Origin: an uncultured Ruminococcus sp.
Lineage (GTDB): Bacteria > Bacillota > Clostridia > Oscillospirales > Ruminococcaceae
Direction of reading: 5' to 3'
Length of the DNA stretch: 64,000 bases
Assembly: GCA_937910385.1 (NCBI GenBank)
Contig: CALEPT010000123.1
Location: forward strand, 1 to 64,000
Within the stretch, counting starts at the first letter, position 1. Each line of letters starts with the position of its first letter. The notes below the pieces were generated by a model that was not told the origin of the DNA, ran no database searches, and saw only the letters and a list, made by a program, of their open reading frames with translations. The translations under genes and the position numbers were made by a program. This document shows, in pieces, positions 8,294 to 17,469 of this stretch.

Positions 8294-9351
8294 TGTATAT
8301 CGAGCTGAAAAATATCAACAAGGCATACGGTGATTTCAAGGCTTCGGACAATGTGAGCTTTAGTGTGGAAAAGGGAAAGCTCATTGCTCTGCTCGGCCCG
8401 AGCGGAAGCGGAAAGACCACTATCCTGCGCATAATCGCAGGACTTGAAAAGCCTGACAGCGGTGACATCATCATCGACGGCAAAAGAGTAAACGATATCC
8501 CCGCAAGCAAGCGCGGAATAGGCTTCGTTTTTCAGAGCTACGCGCTGTTCAGATACATGACTGTTTATGATAACATTGCTTTCGGTCTGAAAATACAGAA
8601 AGTAAAGAAAAAGGACATTGATGCAAGAGTTAAGGAGCTCGTAAAGCTCATCGGACTTGAGGGCTTCGAGAACAGATACCCGAGTCAGCTCTCCGGCGGT
8701 CAGAGGCAGAGAGTCGCATTTGCAAGAGCTCTTGCTCCGAATCCGCAGGTGCTACTGCTTGACGAGCCGTTCGCGGCTATTGATGCAAAAGTGCGTCAGG
8801 AGCTCAGGAGCTGGCTCAAGGAGATGATACGAAAGCTCGGCGTTACAAGTATTTTCGTAACCCACGATCAGGACGAGGCGATAGAGGTCTCGGATGAGAT
8901 AATCGTCACAAACAAGGGACGTGTTGAGCAGACGGGTACTCCCATCGAGATATATCAGCACCCCACAACGGCGTTTACCTCAGCGTTCTTCGGTACTACA
9001 GCAGAGCTTTCCGACTACAAGTCGTTCCGCTCGTTCGACGAGATAGACGACTATGATAAGGCGATAGTACGACCCGAGTTCGTAAAGATCACCAAAAAGG
9101 AAGAAACACAGAAATACAAGAGCTCTGCGGTTGACGGAGTTGTTCAGAACACGGCGTTCCGCGGCAACTGCATTGAGTTCACCGTCAGCTGCAACGGCAG
9201 CACGCTTGTTGCACGGCGTGAGCTCGACGAGACACCTGTTGAGGTGGGCGAGGTGGTCGATGTGTTCATCTACCGTATCTTTATCACCCACGGCGATGAC
9301 GTTACCATGCTTACAAACAACGCTATCCGCGAGGAATCCGTTGTTATTTAA
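8293..9351 (+). CDS. cysA: Sulfate ABC transporter ATP-binding protein CysA
   Basis: A 352-residue ATPase. It has Walker A GPSGSGKT (about residues 35-42), Q-loop FVFQSYALF, signature LSGGQRQR (about 134), Walker B LLLDEPFAAID and switch histidine VTHDQ. From about residue 240 a C-terminal TOBE-like regulatory domain follows. It energises sulfate uptake with CysT and CysW. A perfect palindromic terminator follows 17 bp after the stop, closing the sbp-cysTWA operon. Confidence 0.93.
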   Translation: MYIELKNINKAYGDFKASDNVSFSVEKGKLIALLGPSGSGKTTILRIIAGLEKPDSGDIIIDGKRVNDIPASKRGIGFVFQSYALFRYMTVYDNIAFGLKIQKVKKKDIDARVKELVKLIGLEGFENRYPSQLSGGQRQRVAFARALAPNPQVLLLDEPFAAIDAKVRQELRSWLKEMIRKLGVTSIFVTHDQDEAIEVSDEIIVTNKGRVEQTGTPIEIYQHPTTAFTSAFFGTTAELSDYKSFRSFDEIDDYDKAIVRPEFVKITKKEETQKYKSSAVDGVVQNTAFRGNCIEFTVSCNGSTLVARRELDETPVEVGEVVDVFIYRIFITHGDDVTMLTNNAIREESVVI

Positions 9352-9368
9352 TGTTTATAATTGTAAAG

Positions 9369-9394
9369 GGGCGGACAATTGTCCGCCCTTTTTT
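9369..9394 (+). terminator. Terminator of the sulfate importer operon
   Basis: A 20-bp perfect palindrome, GGGCGGACAA and TTGTCCGCCC (9369-9388), is followed by six T. Nearly the same 18-bp core recurs at 30106-30123. Confidence 0.88.
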
Positions 9395-9475
9395 GCAGGG
9401 CTTTGCCCCGCGTCCCATCAGGGACGCTGTCCCTGCACCTTGCCAAAGGGACGGTCGTCCCTTTGGAATCCCGCT
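9395..9475 (-). repeat. Dispersed palindromic intergenic repeat, copy 2 (inverted)
   Basis: In reverse orientation relative to copy 1: GGGCTTTGCCCC, a GGGAC..GTCCC hairpin (9421-9433), then CCAAAGGGAC / GTCCCTTTGG with loop GGTC (9443-9466) and AATCCCG. It sits directly behind the terminator of cysA and ahead of the hem promoter. Confidence 0.75.
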
Positions 9476-9533
9476 ACACGCCGAACTATTTACGAAACTT
9501 CTATTTGCTCTCCGCTCACCGTACATTTTTCTA

Positions 9534-9562
9534 TTGAAAAAATCCTATCGGTGTGCTATACT
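9534..9562 (+). promoter_or_regulatory. Promoter of the siroheme operon
   Basis: TTGAAA at 9534-9539 and TATACT at 9557-9562, spacing 17 bp. The start would fall near 9569, only about 9 nt before the hemA start codon, so this mRNA may be almost leaderless. Confidence 0.7.
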
Positions 9563-9577
9563 TGTAATGGTGATTAT

Positions 9578-10705
9578 ATGTATTGTATCAGTATAAACCA
9601 TAAAAATGCTCCCTCCGAGGTGCGGGGGCGCTTTGCACTCACAGAAGATAAGATAATAAATGCTGAAAAGACTCTGGCAGAGCATGGCATTGCACAGTCT
9701 GTAATAGTATGCACCTGCAACCGTACAGAGCTGTATTTTGTCGGTGAGGACAGATGCTGTGCCGATACTGCCGCAGAGGTGCTCGCAGAATGTGCACAGC
9801 AGGAAATAGGCGACATATCGGTCTACCTGCGCACATATTATAATGAGAAGGCACTGCGTCACCTTTTCAGAGTGACTTGCGGTATCGACTCGATGATAAT
9901 AGGCGAGGACGAGATCCTTCGACAGATAAAAGAGGCATACTCGCAGGCGCACTCGGGAGGCTTTACAGGCTTTGAGCTCAATACGATATTCCAGTCGGCT
10001 ATTGCCTGCGCAAAAAGAATAAAGACCGATACAGCGCTGTCGAAGACTCCCGTTTCTTGGGCTACTCTTGCTGCAAACGAGGCTTCTGCTCTCTCAGCAA
10101 ATGTGAATGTGCTGATGATAGGCGCAAGCGGAAAGATCGGCTCCTCTGCGCTGAAAAATCTCCTTGCGCACAGGAATGTTAATGTTACGGCAACGGTACG
10201 CGCTAAGGACATCGGTTCCGTCATTCAGGGAGTTCGTGCAGTTCCATACTCTGAGCGTTATAAATATGCCGATGAAGCGGACTGTATCATCAGTGCAACG
10301 GCAAGTCCTCACTACACCCTGACCGCAAAGGCTCTTTCGGCGGTGCTGAAAACGCCGAAGCCTCGCCTTTTAATAGACCTTGCGGTTCCGCCTGATATAG
10401 AAAGGTCGGCGGCGTCTCTCAGCGGAGTCCGCCTAATGAACATAGACGACTTCGGAAGCCTCGCCGAGGAAAACAACTCGGTACGTCTCGGAAGCATCGA
10501 GCAAGCGGAGGAGATCATCTCAGAGGATATCTGTGACCTCCAAAAGAAGCTCGCATTCCACGACTTTATGCCGTTTATCGGGGACTTCCGCAGCCGTCTG
10601 TCAGACATCGGAGCGGACGGGCTTCTGTATCTGCTGCGCGATGATCTCGGCAGTGCGGAATTCTCAGCGGTGCTCGAAGCATTGAAAAAAACAGGAGGAA
10701 AATGA
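9578..10705 (+). CDS. hemA: Glutamyl-tRNA reductase
   Basis: A 375-residue NADPH-dependent enzyme that reduces Glu-tRNA to glutamate-1-semialdehyde, the first step of C5 tetrapyrrole synthesis. The N-terminus ISINHKNAPSEVRGRF matches the family start and fixes ATG 9578. The catalytic cysteine lies in VCTCNRTELY near residue 48, GEDEILRQIKEAY near 110 is the conserved helix, and a Rossmann NADP site (MIGASGKIG) begins near 180. The C-terminal dimer helix is shorter than in E. coli HemA. It opens a six-gene operon; the next start is 2 nt after its stop. Confidence 0.93.
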   Translation: MYCISINHKNAPSEVRGRFALTEDKIINAEKTLAEHGIAQSVIVCTCNRTELYFVGEDRCCADTAAEVLAECAQQEIGDISVYLRTYYNEKALRHLFRVTCGIDSMIIGEDEILRQIKEAYSQAHSGGFTGFELNTIFQSAIACAKRIKTDTALSKTPVSWATLAANEASALSANVNVLMIGASGKIGSSALKNLLAHRNVNVTATVRAKDIGSVIQGVRAVPYSERYKYADEADCIISATASPHYTLTAKALSAVLKTPKPRLLIDLAVPPDIERSAASLSGVRLMNIDDFGSLAEENNSVRLGSIEQAEEIISEDICDLQKKLAFHDFMPFIGDFRSRLSDIGADGLLYLLRDDLGSAEFSAVLEALKKTGGK

Positions 10706-10706
10706 C

Positions 10707-11318
10707 ATGGCATACTTCCCGTTTTACATAGACATCAAAGGCAGAAAATGCATGATAATAGGCGGCGGCAGGGTCGCTTTGAGAAAGGCGGAAAAGCTTC
10801 TCGGGTTCCATTGCGATATAACCGTTGTCGCCCCTGAAATATGCCCGGAGCTCGAGGAACTGCCCGTCAGGAAGCTGCACCGCGCATTTCAGGACAGCGA
10901 CCTCGAAGGAGCTTTTATGGCGATAGCCGCAACGGAGGACTCCGCACTCAACACCCATATCGCAGAGCTTTGCAGAGTGCGGAATATCCACATAAACTCA
11001 GTTGATGACATTGAGAATTGCAGCTTCATTTTTCCTGCTCTTGTACATGAGAGAGACATCACCGTAGGCATCTCAACAGGAGGAACAAGCCCTGTTTTCG
11101 CGAAGCACCTGCGTATGCTCATTGAGGACGAGCTCAACGATCACTACCTCGCGATCGCTGAGCTGCTGAAAAACTACCGTCCGATCGTCATGTGCAGATT
11201 CGACAGTGAAAAGAAGCGAAAAGAGGCGATGGAGGCTCTGCTCGACCTGTGCCTTTTAGACGATGACCTACCCGACAGTGAAGATATAGAAAAGCTTCTG
11301 GAGGCGATAGACAGATGA
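10707..11318 (+). CDS. Precorrin-2 dehydrogenase (SirC/Met8/CysG N-terminal type)
   Basis: A 203-residue NAD-dependent enzyme oxidising precorrin-2 to sirohydrochlorin. The dinucleotide site IIGGGRVALRKAEKLL is at residues 17-32; INSVDDIENCSFIFPAL and GISTGGTSPVFAKHLR (near 128) are conserved in the family. Met8 and CysG also insert iron, so this protein may be the ferrochelatase too, since no sirB is in the operon. ACAGGAGGAAAA precedes the start. It overlaps hemC by 4 nt. Confidence 0.88.
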   Translation: MAYFPFYIDIKGRKCMIIGGGRVALRKAEKLLGFHCDITVVAPEICPELEELPVRKLHRAFQDSDLEGAFMAIAATEDSALNTHIAELCRVRNIHINSVDDIENCSFIFPALVHERDITVGISTGGTSPVFAKHLRMLIEDELNDHYLAIAELLKNYRPIVMCRFDSEKKRKEAMEALLDLCLLDDDLPDSEDIEKLLEAIDR

Positions 11319-12169
11319 AAATACGCATAGGCACGCGCGGCAGCGCGCTCGCGCTCGCGCAAACGGAAATGGTCGCCGCGGAGCTGAAAAGAGTCTCTCC
11401 GGATATTGAAATAGAGGTCGTAAAAATCACTACAAAGGGCGATAAGATCCTCGACCGACCGCTTGAAGCTATCGGCGGTAAGGGCGTTTTCATCGCCGAG
11501 ATAGAGCGTGCACTGATTGAGAACGAGATAGATATAGCAGTTCACAGCGCAAAGGATCTGCCCGTAGAGCTCGCCGAGGGTACGCATATATCCGCTGTTT
11601 TAAGGCGCGGAAATCCATCTGATGTGCTTGTTACGAGAAAGGGCGGCGAGCTCTACGATATAATGACAGTAGGCACGGGCAGTCAGCGCCGCCGCAACGC
11701 CTTCGAGGGGCTCTTCGCCGGCAGAGTTTTCAGAGATATCCGCGGAAATGTGGACACCCGCCTGAGGAAGCTTGAAAACGGCGAATACGACGCTATAATA
11801 CTCGCGGCAGCAGGACTGGAACGCCTCGGTCTGCGCAATGACGAACGGTTCAGCTATATCGAACTCGACCCCGAGGTCTTCATTCCCTCGCCCTGCCAGG
11901 GGATCATCGCGGTGCAGTCGGGGATCGGCGACCTCGTTGACCACCTTGGAGCGATAAACCATGCCGATACGTTTTTGTGCTTTCAGACGGAGCGAGAGGT
12001 TCTGCGGCTGCTGAACGCAGGCTGCAATACTCCCGTCGGGGCTTATGCCCGACTAAAGGGCGAACGACTTGTGCTCACAGTCACGCTCGACTCTATATCT
12101 CTCAGCACCTGCGAGAGCCCGTACGGCAATCCTGAAAAGCTTGCACGTGAGGCGGTGGGAAATCTATGA
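11315..12169 (+). CDS. hemC: Porphobilinogen deaminase (hydroxymethylbilane synthase)
   Basis: A 284-residue enzyme that polymerises four porphobilinogens. RIGTRGSALALAQTEMV at the N-terminus, HSAKDLPVE near residue 76, the RR pair at GSQRRRNAFEG, and LNAGCNTPVGAYA near 232, whose Cys carries the dipyrromethane cofactor, are all visible. It is about 20 residues shorter than usual at the C-terminus, ending soon after the cofactor domain. It starts and ends in 4-nt ATGA overlaps, indicating coupled translation. Confidence 0.93.
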   Translation: MKIRIGTRGSALALAQTEMVAAELKRVSPDIEIEVVKITTKGDKILDRPLEAIGGKGVFIAEIERALIENEIDIAVHSAKDLPVELAEGTHISAVLRRGNPSDVLVTRKGGELYDIMTVGTGSQRRRNAFEGLFAGRVFRDIRGNVDTRLRKLENGEYDAIILAAAGLERLGLRNDERFSYIELDPEVFIPSPCQGIIAVQSGIGDLVDHLGAINHADTFLCFQTEREVLRLLNAGCNTPVGAYARLKGERLVLTVTLDSISLSTCESPYGNPEKLAREAVGNL

Positions 12170-13602
12170 CAGGGAAGGTTTATCTCATAGGGGCAGGCTG
12201 CGGCAGCTACGATCTCATCACACTGCGCGGTTTGAGACTGCTGGAAAAATGCAGCTGCGTTATATACGACGCGCTCATCGACGAGAGGCTGCTTGCATAT
12301 GCCCCAGAAAATGCGGAGCTCATCTGTGTGGGCAAGCGCAGCGGACATCACAGCGCGTCGCAGGAGGACATAAACGCGCTCCTTATTGAAAAAGCACTCG
12401 GCGGAGCGACAGTCGCGCGGCTGAAGGGCGGCGACCCATTCGTATTCGGACGCGGCGGTGAAGAGATAACGGAGCTGCAAAAGCACGGTATTGCCTACAC
12501 GGTCGTCCCCGGGATAACGTCATCAGTGGCGGCGGCGGAGCTCGCCGGTATACCTGTCACATACAGAAGGGTCAGCCGAAGCTTTCATGTCATAACAGGG
12601 CATACCGCCGACGGCAGCAATGATATCGAAAAATACGCTCGTCTCGGGGGAACTCTCGTGTTTCTCATGGGACTTTCTCATGCTAAAGATATAGCGAGCG
12701 GACTTCTTGGCGGCGGCATGGGTGAGCTGACACCTGCGGCTATAGTTTCAAACGGCGGTACTCCGCGCCAAAGTGCAGTACGCACTACGCTCGGAGAGCT
12801 TGCGGAGACTGCAGCTGACTGCGAAGCTCCTGCCGTGATAGTCGTCGGTGAGACAGCAGCATTCGACTTTTCTCCGACTTTCAAACTGCCGCTCTCGGGG
12901 TGCTCCGTTTCCGTTACGGGCACGAAAAAATTCACGTGCAAGCTTGCGGCGCTCCTTGAAGCGGAGGGCGCGGACGTGTATCCCTATGCTCACGTAAAAA
13001 TATCCCCGCGCGGACATATCCCTCCCCCTTCGGGCTACAGCTGCATTGTGCTCACAAGCGTGAACGGTGCGGAGCTGTTCATTGAACATCTGCGCAGAGA
13101 GCGCATTGATATACGCACTCTCGCTCATCTGCGGTTCGCCGCGGTCGGCAGCGCAACTGCGGCGGCACTTGAAAATGCCGGTATCTATGCGGATATCGTT
13201 CCCGAGGTATTCACGGTCGCAGAGCTTGGGAAAACCATTGCCGCGAATATCAGGAACGATGAGAAAGTGCTGATACTGCGCGCGGAGAACGGCTCCCCCG
13301 AGCTTACGGATATACTCTCGCGAAACGGGGTAAGCTTTGATGATGTGAAAATATACGATACCGTTGCTGAGAGCAAGGCTATGCCCGAGTCCGTTGATAC
13401 CGACTACATCATTTTCGGCAGTTCGTTCGGTGTGAGGAGCTTTTTTGAAAGCTCAGCGCTCAGCCCGGATACTACCGTTGCCTGCATCGGGACTAAGACC
13501 GCTGAAACTGCCGAAAAATACACAAATAACAGGATACTGACTGCACCTGTGCACACGGCGCAGGGCGTGGTCACGGCTATAAAGGAGGATATTTTGAAAT
13601 GA
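12166..13602 (+). CDS. cobA-hemD: Uroporphyrinogen-III methyltransferase / synthase fusion
   Basis: A 478-residue bifunctional protein. Residues 1 to about 240 are the SAM-dependent methyltransferase (VYLIGAGCGSYDLITLRGL, GDPFVFGRGGEE, VVPGITSSVAAAELAGIPVTYR); from about 250 to the end is the uroporphyrinogen-III synthase half (LTSVNGAELF, FAAVGSATAAALE, DYIIFGSSFGVRSFF). The fusion closes the hydroxymethylbilane ring and then methylates it to precorrin-2, so flux is committed to siroheme or corrinoids rather than haem. Such fusions are known in Firmicutes. Both ends overlap the adjacent genes by 4 nt. Confidence 0.93.
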   Translation: MTGKVYLIGAGCGSYDLITLRGLRLLEKCSCVIYDALIDERLLAYAPENAELICVGKRSGHHSASQEDINALLIEKALGGATVARLKGGDPFVFGRGGEEITELQKHGIAYTVVPGITSSVAAAELAGIPVTYRRVSRSFHVITGHTADGSNDIEKYARLGGTLVFLMGLSHAKDIASGLLGGGMGELTPAAIVSNGGTPRQSAVRTTLGELAETAADCEAPAVIVVGETAAFDFSPTFKLPLSGCSVSVTGTKKFTCKLAALLEAEGADVYPYAHVKISPRGHIPPPSGYSCIVLTSVNGAELFIEHLRRERIDIRTLAHLRFAAVGSATAAALENAGIYADIVPEVFTVAELGKTIAANIRNDEKVLILRAENGSPELTDILSRNGVSFDDVKIYDTVAESKAMPESVDTDYIIFGSSFGVRSFFESSALSPDTTVACIGTKTAETAEKYTNNRILTAPVHTAQGVVTAIKEDILK

Positions 13603-14564
13603 GAAGATTCAGACGGCTCCGCGCGAGCGAGGAGCTGCGCAGCCTTGTCTGTGAGACACGCATAAGCAAAAAAGAGCTGATCTACCCCATATTCGTTGCG
13701 GAGGGCGAGAACATAAAGTCCCCCGTTGATTCAATGCCCGAGGTTTATCAGTACTCCCTCGACAGGCTCAGCGAGGTGCTCGATAAGATTGCGGAAAGCG
13801 GCATTTCGGGGCTGCTGATATTCGGTATTCCCTCACATAAGGACGAGCTCGCGACCGAGGCTTACAACGATAACGGCATAACCCAGTGCGCTATACGGCT
13901 TATCAAGGAGAAGTATCCGAGGCTGCTCGTTATCGCGGATGTGTGCCTTTGCGAGTACACCTCCCACGGTCACTGCGGAGTCGTTCACGGAAGCGAGATA
14001 TGCAATGACGAGACCCTGCCCCTCCTTGCGAGAATGGCGGTGAGTCTCGCTAAAGCGGGGGCGGACTTCATAGCGCCCTCCGACATGATGGACGGCAGAG
14101 TTGCGGCTATACGCGCGGCGCTTGACGAAAACGGCTTCGCGAATATTCCGATAATGTCATACAGTGCGAAGTTCGCATCGGGATATTATTCGCCGTTCCG
14201 CGATGCAGCGCAGTCCGCACCGTGCTTCGGTGACAGGCGCTCTTACCAGATGAGCTGCACCAACGGGCGCGAAGCTCTGCGCGAGATAGCTGACGACATC
14301 GACGAGGGTGCGGACATCGTAATGGTAAAACCCGCACTCGCGTATCTTGATATAGTCCGCGCCGCCCGCGACCGCTTCGACGTGCCGATAGCAGCATACA
14401 ACGTCAGCGGAGAGTATTCAATGGTCAAGGCTGCGGCGGCAAACGGCTGGATAGACGAAAAACGCATAGTTATGGAAAATCTTACCGCTATAAAGCGCGC
14501 AGGGGCGGGCATCATCATCACCTATCACGCGCTCGACGCGGCAAAATGGCTGGAGGAAATATGA
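13599..14564 (+). CDS. hemB: Porphobilinogen synthase (delta-aminolevulinate dehydratase)
   Basis: A 321-residue enzyme condensing two 5-aminolevulinates. Cysteines in DVCLCEYTSHGHCG (about residues 116-129) mark a zinc-type active site. The two Schiff-base lysines are in SYSAKFASGYY (near 190) and MVKPALAYLD (near 243). The family signature continues with GEYSMVKAAAANGW. AAAGGAGG lies before the start, inside the end of cobA-hemD. Confidence 0.94.
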   Translation: MRRFRRLRASEELRSLVCETRISKKELIYPIFVAEGENIKSPVDSMPEVYQYSLDRLSEVLDKIAESGISGLLIFGIPSHKDELATEAYNDNGITQCAIRLIKEKYPRLLVIADVCLCEYTSHGHCGVVHGSEICNDETLPLLARMAVSLAKAGADFIAPSDMMDGRVAAIRAALDENGFANIPIMSYSAKFASGYYSPFRDAAQSAPCFGDRRSYQMSCTNGREALREIADDIDEGADIVMVKPALAYLDIVRAARDRFDVPIAAYNVSGEYSMVKAAAANGWIDEKRIVMENLTAIKRAGAGIIITYHALDAAKWLEEI

Positions 14565-15820
14565 ATATTTCAAGCTCTGAAAGGCTTTACGAAAAGGCTC
14601 TCGGCTTCATGCCGGGAGGGGTGAACAGCCCTGTCCGCGCATTCCGAAGCGTGGGACGGACTCCGCTATTCATTGACCGAGCATACGGCGACCGCATCAT
14701 CGATGCGGACGGCAACGAGTTCATTGATTATGTGTGCTCATGGGGACCCGATATCCTCGGCCACGCTTATCCGACTATCATCAGCGCAGTGCAAAAGCAA
14801 TGTGAAAGCGGACTGACCTTCGGCGCTTGCCATGAGGGAGAGATACATCTTGCGGAAAAGATACGCAGTCACTTTCCGTCAATGGAAATGCTGCGGCTCG
14901 TCAGCTCGGGTACAGAGGCTGTGATGAGTGCGGTGCGCGCCGCAAGAGGCTTCACAGGGCGCGACAGGATAGTGAAGTTCGAGGGCTGCTATCACGGCCA
15001 CTCAGACGGACTGCTCGTCAAGGGCGGCTCGGGTCTGCTCACCAATGCTATCCCCGACAGCGCGGGAGTACCGCGCGGATATACGGAAAATACGCTCCTT
15101 GCAAAATACAACGACCTTTCCTCTGTAGAGCAGCTTTTTGAGCGCTTCGGCGGCGACATAGCCTGCGTTATAGTAGAGCCATGTGCAGCAAATATGGGAG
15201 TAGTCCCACCTGCTGAGGGATTTTTGCAGGGACTGCGTGATATCACTGCAAGACACGGCAGCCTGCTCATTTTCGACGAAGTGATAACGGGCTTCCGCCT
15301 GAGTATCGGCGGTGCTCAGCAGTACTACGGGATAACTCCCGATCTGACAGCTCTTGGAAAGATAGTCGGCGGAGGAATGCCACTTGCGGCATATGGCGGA
15401 CGGCATGATATAATGGAGTGCGTAGCTCCTCTCGGCTCGGTCTATCAGGCGGGAACTCTCTCGGGGAATCCCATAGCCGTAGCTGCGGGGCTCGCGGCGA
15501 TAAGCGAGCTCGAACATCGTCCTGAGATATATGCGGAGCTTGATAAAAAGACTGTGCAGATAGAGTCTGCCGCGCGTTCGGCAGGTCTGAACGTGAATCG
15601 ATGCGGCTCGCTGATGACAGTGTTTTTCACGGATAAAAAGGTCATGAATTACGACTCGGCTGTATGCTCCGATACGCAGAAATACGCCGATTATTTCAAC
15701 TATCTGATTGAGAACGGCATATACACCGCCCCCTCGCAGTTCGAGGCGATGTTCGTCTCGGCGGCGCATTCCGACGAGGACATTGCAGCGACATGTGACA
15801 TTATAAGAGGATATAAATGA
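14561..15820 (+). CDS. hemL: Glutamate-1-semialdehyde 2,1-aminomutase
   Basis: A 419-residue PLP enzyme forming 5-aminolevulinate. The start is ATG 14561, overlapping the hemB stop by 4 nt with GGAGG at 14552-14556; an upstream ATG at 14546 lacks a site. Family marks are FMPGGVNSPVRAF (residues 12-24), SSGTEAVMSAVRAARG, CYHGHSDG, LIFDEVITGFR and the PLP lysine in TALGKIVGGGMP near residue 265. It closes the hem operon. The gap to the terminator at 15933 holds nothing else recognisable. Confidence 0.94.
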   Translation: MNISSSERLYEKALGFMPGGVNSPVRAFRSVGRTPLFIDRAYGDRIIDADGNEFIDYVCSWGPDILGHAYPTIISAVQKQCESGLTFGACHEGEIHLAEKIRSHFPSMEMLRLVSSGTEAVMSAVRAARGFTGRDRIVKFEGCYHGHSDGLLVKGGSGLLTNAIPDSAGVPRGYTENTLLAKYNDLSSVEQLFERFGGDIACVIVEPCAANMGVVPPAEGFLQGLRDITARHGSLLIFDEVITGFRLSIGGAQQYYGITPDLTALGKIVGGGMPLAAYGGRHDIMECVAPLGSVYQAGTLSGNPIAVAAGLAAISELEHRPEIYAELDKKTVQIESAARSAGLNVNRCGSLMTVFFTDKKVMNYDSAVCSDTQKYADYFNYLIENGIYTAPSQFEAMFVSAAHSDEDIAATCDIIRGYK

Positions 15821-15932
15821 TATGCGGGGCTTAAGTCCCACACCCTGACAATGGCACAGTCTCTGAACTTTGCAAGATGGACGAGCGTCTATTTGCAGGG
15901 CGTCGGGAAATTGAATTCATAATAGACGACAA

Positions 15933-15956
15933 AATGGCGCACAATTGTGCGCCATT
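15933..15956. terminator. Bidirectional palindromic terminator
   Basis: A 24-bp perfect palindrome, AATGGCGCACAA and its complement. It lies between the convergent hem operon and pyk and can serve both. Short A/T runs on either side make it a moderate intrinsic terminator. Confidence 0.7.
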
Positions 15957-15963
15957 AAAAATA

Positions 15964-17388
15964 TCATTTTCCTATTTTTTCGACCTTCATAAGATTCGTA
16001 GTTCCGGAGACTCCGAGAGGAACTCCTGCAGTTATGGCGACGAGATCTCCGTCCTGAACGAGTCTGTGAGACTCGGCAGCCTCAACAGCTGCAAAGAAAA
16101 GCTCATCGGTAGAAGTCTTTTCGTCAATAATGAACGGGATAACGCCCCAGCTCATGTTCATCTGCCGGCATACTACCTCACTCATAGTACAGCTTATTAT
16201 CGGGCACCCCGGGCGGTACTTTGAGATGAGCCGCGCAGTCTGTCCGCCGAGCGAAACGGTGATTATTGCGCGTGCGTTGAGGTCGTGTGCAGTAGTTACC
16301 GTTGCATGAGCGATAGCTTCTGCAATATTTCCTCCGGGCTCGGAGCGCCTTTCAGCAAACTCTGCTTTATAGTCGATGTTGTTTTCGGTCGTTTCGGCAA
16401 TGAGAGCCATTGTCTTTACCGCGTCGACGGGGAAAGCTCCGGCAGCGGTCTCTCCCGAGAGCATGATAGCGCTTGTACCGTCGTAGATAGCGTTTGCCAC
16501 GTCGGTTATCTCCGCACGGGTCGGACGGGGATTCGTTATCATTGATTCCAGCATTTGTGTTGCAGTGATGACCTGTTTTCCGGCATTGTAGCCCTTGTGG
16601 ATAAGCTCCTTCTGTATAGCGGGGATCTGCTCGAACGGTATCTCAACGCCCATATCACCGCGCGCTACCATTATACCGTCGGCAGCTTCAAGGATCTCAT
16701 CAATATTGCTGACGCCGTCGGTGTTTTCGATCTTGGCAATAATGCGAACGTCGAACCAGCCGAGACTCTGAGTGAATTTCCGAAGATAATTTATATCGGC
16801 GGCAGAGCGTACAAAGCTTGCGGCGATGAAGTCGAATCCCATTTTGGCACCAAATTCGAGGTCATCCATATCCCTTTCGCTGAGATAGGGCATTGAGAGC
16901 TGAACTCCCGGTACGTTTATACCCTTATTGTTTGAAAGTGTTCCTCCGTGAATAATGCGGCATATTATCTCCGGTCCCGAGACCTTTTCGGCAAGCAGTT
17001 CGATAACTCCGTCGTTTATCAGTATCCTTGTACCGGCACTGACATCACGGGTAAGCTTCTTGAAGCTGACACAGCCTATTTTGTTGTTGCAGAGACATTC
17101 CTCGGTGGTAAGGGTATAGGTGTCGCCGTCAAATATTTCGACGGGCTGGTCGTTCTCAAATTTGCCGAGGCGTATCTCGGGACCTTTTGTGTCGAGAAGA
17201 GTGGCAATGGGAAGGTCGAGCTCTTTTCTGAGCTTTTCGATGACCTTGAGTCTTTTTTCATGGGTTTCATAGTCGCCGTGTGAAAAGTTGAAGCGTGCAA
17301 CGTTCATACCCGCGAGCATGAGCTCGCGCATAGTATTTTCATCATCGGTCGCAGGACCGATAGTGCAGACGATCTTGGTTTTTCTCAT
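15964..17388 (-). CDS. pyk: Pyruvate kinase
   Basis: A 474-residue glycolytic enzyme converting PEP and ADP to pyruvate and ATP. TKIVCTIGPAT and NVARFNFSHGDYETH open the barrel, LLDTKGPEIRLGKF is the nucleotide region, IIAKIENTDGV carries the catalytic lysine and MVARGDMGVEIPFEQIP the metal-binding segment. The length fits the core enzyme; there is no extra C-terminal PEP-utilising domain as in Bacillus. An AGGAG lies before ATG 17388. The 81-bp gap to the CotH gene upstream contains only an A/T-rich leader. Confidence 0.95.
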   Translation of the reverse strand: MRKTKIVCTIGPATDDENTMRELMLAGMNVARFNFSHGDYETHEKRLKVIEKLRKELDLPIATLLDTKGPEIRLGKFENDQPVEIFDGDTYTLTTEECLCNNKIGCVSFKKLTRDVSAGTRILINDGVIELLAEKVSGPEIICRIIHGGTLSNNKGINVPGVQLSMPYLSERDMDDLEFGAKMGFDFIAASFVRSAADINYLRKFTQSLGWFDVRIIAKIENTDGVSNIDEILEAADGIMVARGDMGVEIPFEQIPAIQKELIHKGYNAGKQVITATQMLESMITNPRPTRAEITDVANAIYDGTSAIMLSGETAAGAFPVDAVKTMALIAETTENNIDYKAEFAERRSEPGGNIAEAIAHATVTTAHDLNARAIITVSLGGQTARLISKYRPGCPIISCTMSEVVCRQMNMSWGVIPFIIDEKTSTDELFFAAVEAAESHRLVQDGDLVAITAGVPLGVSGTTNLMKVEKIGK

Positions 17389-17469
17389 AGATAAAACTCC
17401 TGTAATTTTATAATTAATGTGTTTATATCAATTTGTGCGGCAAATGCTCAGTGAGTAAAAAAGCACAGG

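Noticed and set aside
12748..13128. Long antisense ORFs within the hem operon
   Set aside because: They lie opposite well-supported enzymes and reflect codon bias; none has recognisable domains.
15877..16224. Plus-strand ORF opposite the end of pyk
   Set aside because: It is the shadow of the pyruvate kinase coding strand and crosses the bidirectional terminator.
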